Source: Clostridia bacterium (GTDB taxonomy: Bacteria > Bacillota > Clostridia > UMGS1810). From it: a stretch of 5,918 nt of DNA. Every line of letters begins with the position of its first letter. Position 1 is the stretch's first letter. Location: contig JAGBXL010000056.1 in the NCBI GenBank assembly GCA_017629325.1, forward strand, positions 1-5,918, given 5' to 3'. A program made the translations under genes and the position numbers. This document shows, one piece after another, positions 5,011-5,918 of this stretch. The notes under the pieces were generated by a model. It saw nothing but the letters and a program-made list of their open reading frames with translations, did not search any database and was not told the origin of the DNA.

Positions 5011-5023
5011 AAGACATTCTCGC
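4965..5023 (+). promoter_or_regulatory. Probable programmed -1 frameshift site with downstream stem
   Basis: AAAA (4965-4968) is read as AAA (Lys179) then CAG in orfA. After a one-base slip the orfB frame continues ACA-GCG-AGA-ATC-GTC and is open through to the orfB stop at 5852. A perfect 8-bp stem starts 2 nt after the run: GCGAGAAT (4971-4978) with ATTCTCGC (5016-5023). It may contain an inner GTCC/GGAC pairing (4980-4983/4995-4998), and its loop holds the orfA stop codon. The slip run is short compared with the A6G heptamer of many IS3 elements. Confidence 0.6.
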
Positions 5024-5051
5024 AGTAGTTGGTTTTCCAAAAGCGACATAT

Positions 5052-5852
5052 ATGTATTGGCAAAAACGATTTAACAGAGAAAATCCTGATAAATATTTAG
5101 AGGATAAAATCACTGAAATACATATTGAAAACAAAGATTATGGTTACAGACGAGTATATAGAGAATTACAAAACAGAAAGATTTTTGTAAACAAAAAGAA
5201 AGTTCAAAGAATTATGCAAAAATTAGGGTTTCAAGTCACATCATTTACTCATAAAAGTCGCAGATACAACTCGTACAAGGGTAATGTTGGTAAAATAGCA
5301 CCAAACAGAATTAACAGACGATTTAATACATCTGTACCACATCAAAAAATAACTACCGACACTACTGAATTTAAATATTATGAAATAGATAACAAAGGCA
5401 GAATGGCGATTAAAAAATTGTATTTAGACCCATTCCTCGATATGTTTAATAGTGAAGTTTTAAGTTACAGCATAACACAAACACCATCAGCCGTCGGGAT
5501 ATTGTCTGCTCAAAAGCAAGCGATAGAAATAACATCTGATTGCCCATACAGAAGAACATTCCATTCGGACAGAGGTTGGGCGTATCAAATGGGGGCATAT
5601 TCGTTTGCACTTAAAGAAAACAAAATATTTCAAAGCATGTCCCGAAAGGGTAATTGCTACGATAATTCTGTTATGGAAAATTTCTTTGGAATATTAAAGC
5701 AAGAAATGTATTATGGAACAACTTATTACAGTTTTGATGAGCTTAAAGAAGCCATTGAAAGGTATATAAAATATTATAACGAGAAAAGAATTAAAGAGAA
5801 ACTTGGGTGGATGAGTCCGGTGCAATATCGGCTCAACACCTTGGCTGCATAA
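5052..5852 (+). CDS. IS3-family OrfB, DDE transposase catalytic part, 266 aa from the first ATG
   Basis: Retroviral-integrase-like (rve) domain that cuts and joins DNA during transposition. The DDE triad is intact: D103 (TTDTTEF), D173 (HSDRGWAYQ) and E209 (MENFFGILKQEM), with the canonical 35 residues between the second D and E. An N-terminal HTH_21-like segment (about 12-62, with YGYRRVYRELQNR) and the family end MSPVQYRLN are present. The ATG at 5052 is only the first ATG: the frame is open upstream, and IVHSLRGQFKLKDILAVVGF before it matches the start usual in this family. The true protein is therefore probably the OrfAB fusion of about 473 residues made by frameshifting near 4968. Confidence 0.93.
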   Translation: MYWQKRFNRENPDKYLEDKITEIHIENKDYGYRRVYRELQNRKIFVNKKKVQRIMQKLGFQVTSFTHKSRRYNSYKGNVGKIAPNRINRRFNTSVPHQKITTDTTEFKYYEIDNKGRMAIKKLYLDPFLDMFNSEVLSYSITQTPSAVGILSAQKQAIEITSDCPYRRTFHSDRGWAYQMGAYSFALKENKIFQSMSRKGNCYDNSVMENFFGILKQEMYYGTTYYSFDELKEAIERYIKYYNEKRIKEKLGWMSPVQYRLNTLAA

Positions 5853-5855
5853 AAA

Positions 5856-5886
5856 TAGCGTAGCAGTCATTAAAACTACTACGCTA
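5856..5886 (-). terminator. Right-end hairpin of the IS, terminator for incoming minus-strand transcription
   Basis: TAGCGTAGCAG (5856-5866) and CTACTACGCTA (5876-5886) pair at 10 of 11 positions; the odd pair is a G.T wobble on the minus strand. On minus the stem is followed by five Ts, whereas on plus no T run follows. It therefore faces transcription entering from the right flank. Confidence 0.7.
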
Positions 5887-5892
5887 TAAAAA

Positions 5893-5916
5893 GTCTAACT
5901 TTTTGGGGTCACATCA
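5893..5916 (-). repeat. Right terminal inverted repeat of the IS
   Basis: On minus it reads TGATGT followed by GACCCCAAAAAGTTAGAC, matching the left end at 17 of 18 inner positions. Two bases (AA) remain before the window edge. Confidence 0.82.
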
Positions 5917-5918
5917 AA

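Larger units (their letters stand above)
4374..5916 (+). mobile_element. IS3-family insertion sequence, IS150 group, apparently complete (about 1543 bp)
   Basis: Contains orfA and orfB in the usual relative -1 frames between terminal inverted repeats. The ends are 5'-TG and CA-3' (4374-4375 and 5915-5916). Internal repeat segments GACCCCCAAAAGTTAGAC (4380-4397) and, on minus, GACCCCAAAAAGTTAGAC (5910-5893) match at 17 of 18 positions. A target duplication cannot be proved because only AA follows the right end; it would fit AAG at 4371-4373. All catalytic residues are intact, so it may be active. It lies between genes and interrupts nothing visible. Confidence 0.9.

Noticed and set aside
4674..5134. 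Minus-strand frames of 108 and 78 aa inside the IS
   Set aside because: They lie antisense to well-supported orfA/orfB, are Ser/Leu-rich as expected for complements of Lys/Glu-rich genes, and have no ribosome sites.

Overview
The window is AT-rich DNA from a low-GC Gram-positive bacterium, most likely an uncultured Clostridia member (Bacillota). The evidence is purine-rich Shine-Dalgarno sites of the AAGGAG/GAGGTG type, sigma-A promoters with 17-nt spacers, many hairpin-plus-T terminators, a clostridial-type REP-associated transposase end, and an IS3-family element of the IS150 group. No species can be named from the sequence alone.

Layout. (1) 1-249: the C-terminal end of a REP-associated tyrosine transposase (RAYT), with a REP-like GTAG-plus-palindrome inside its own reading frame and a perfect 14-bp terminator at its stop. 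(2) 270-1112: a divergent pair, a 75-residue XRE-type repressor on minus and a 151-residue SLOG/DUF1273-like nucleotide-binding protein on plus. An 11-bp inverted repeat sits exactly on the -35 and -10 of the SLOG promoter. (3) 1104-1742: a stand-alone NAD(P)H-hydrate epimerase on minus with a strong promoter, overlapping the SLOG gene tail to tail. (4) 1861-3407: a two-gene minus-strand operon, an inositol-monophosphatase-family phosphatase followed 5 bp later by an unrecognised four-helix membrane protein, with a near-consensus promoter and a terminator. (5) 3408-3925: a gene-free stretch with repeats, two terminators, a 21-bp copy of the tRNA-fMet 3' end, a dense set of inverted repeats and an 18-nt inverted copy of the tRNA-fMet core. 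(6) 3926-4160: a tRNA-Leu(UAA) and tRNA-fMet(CAU) operon on minus behind a consensus promoter. (7) 4374-5916: an apparently complete IS150-type element with orfA, orfB, a likely -1 frameshift site and inward-guarding terminators at both ends.

The genes do not form one pathway. The epimerase is metabolite-repair housekeeping, the phosphatase/membrane operon is of unknown purpose, and the tRNA operon is translation machinery. The XRE/SLOG pair looks like a self-contained regulated sensor module. The parts most worth a second look are the tRNA-fMet-derived structured patch, the XRE/SLOG module with its operator, and the REP-like palindrome inside the RAYT gene. Nothing here proves a new defence or mobile system.
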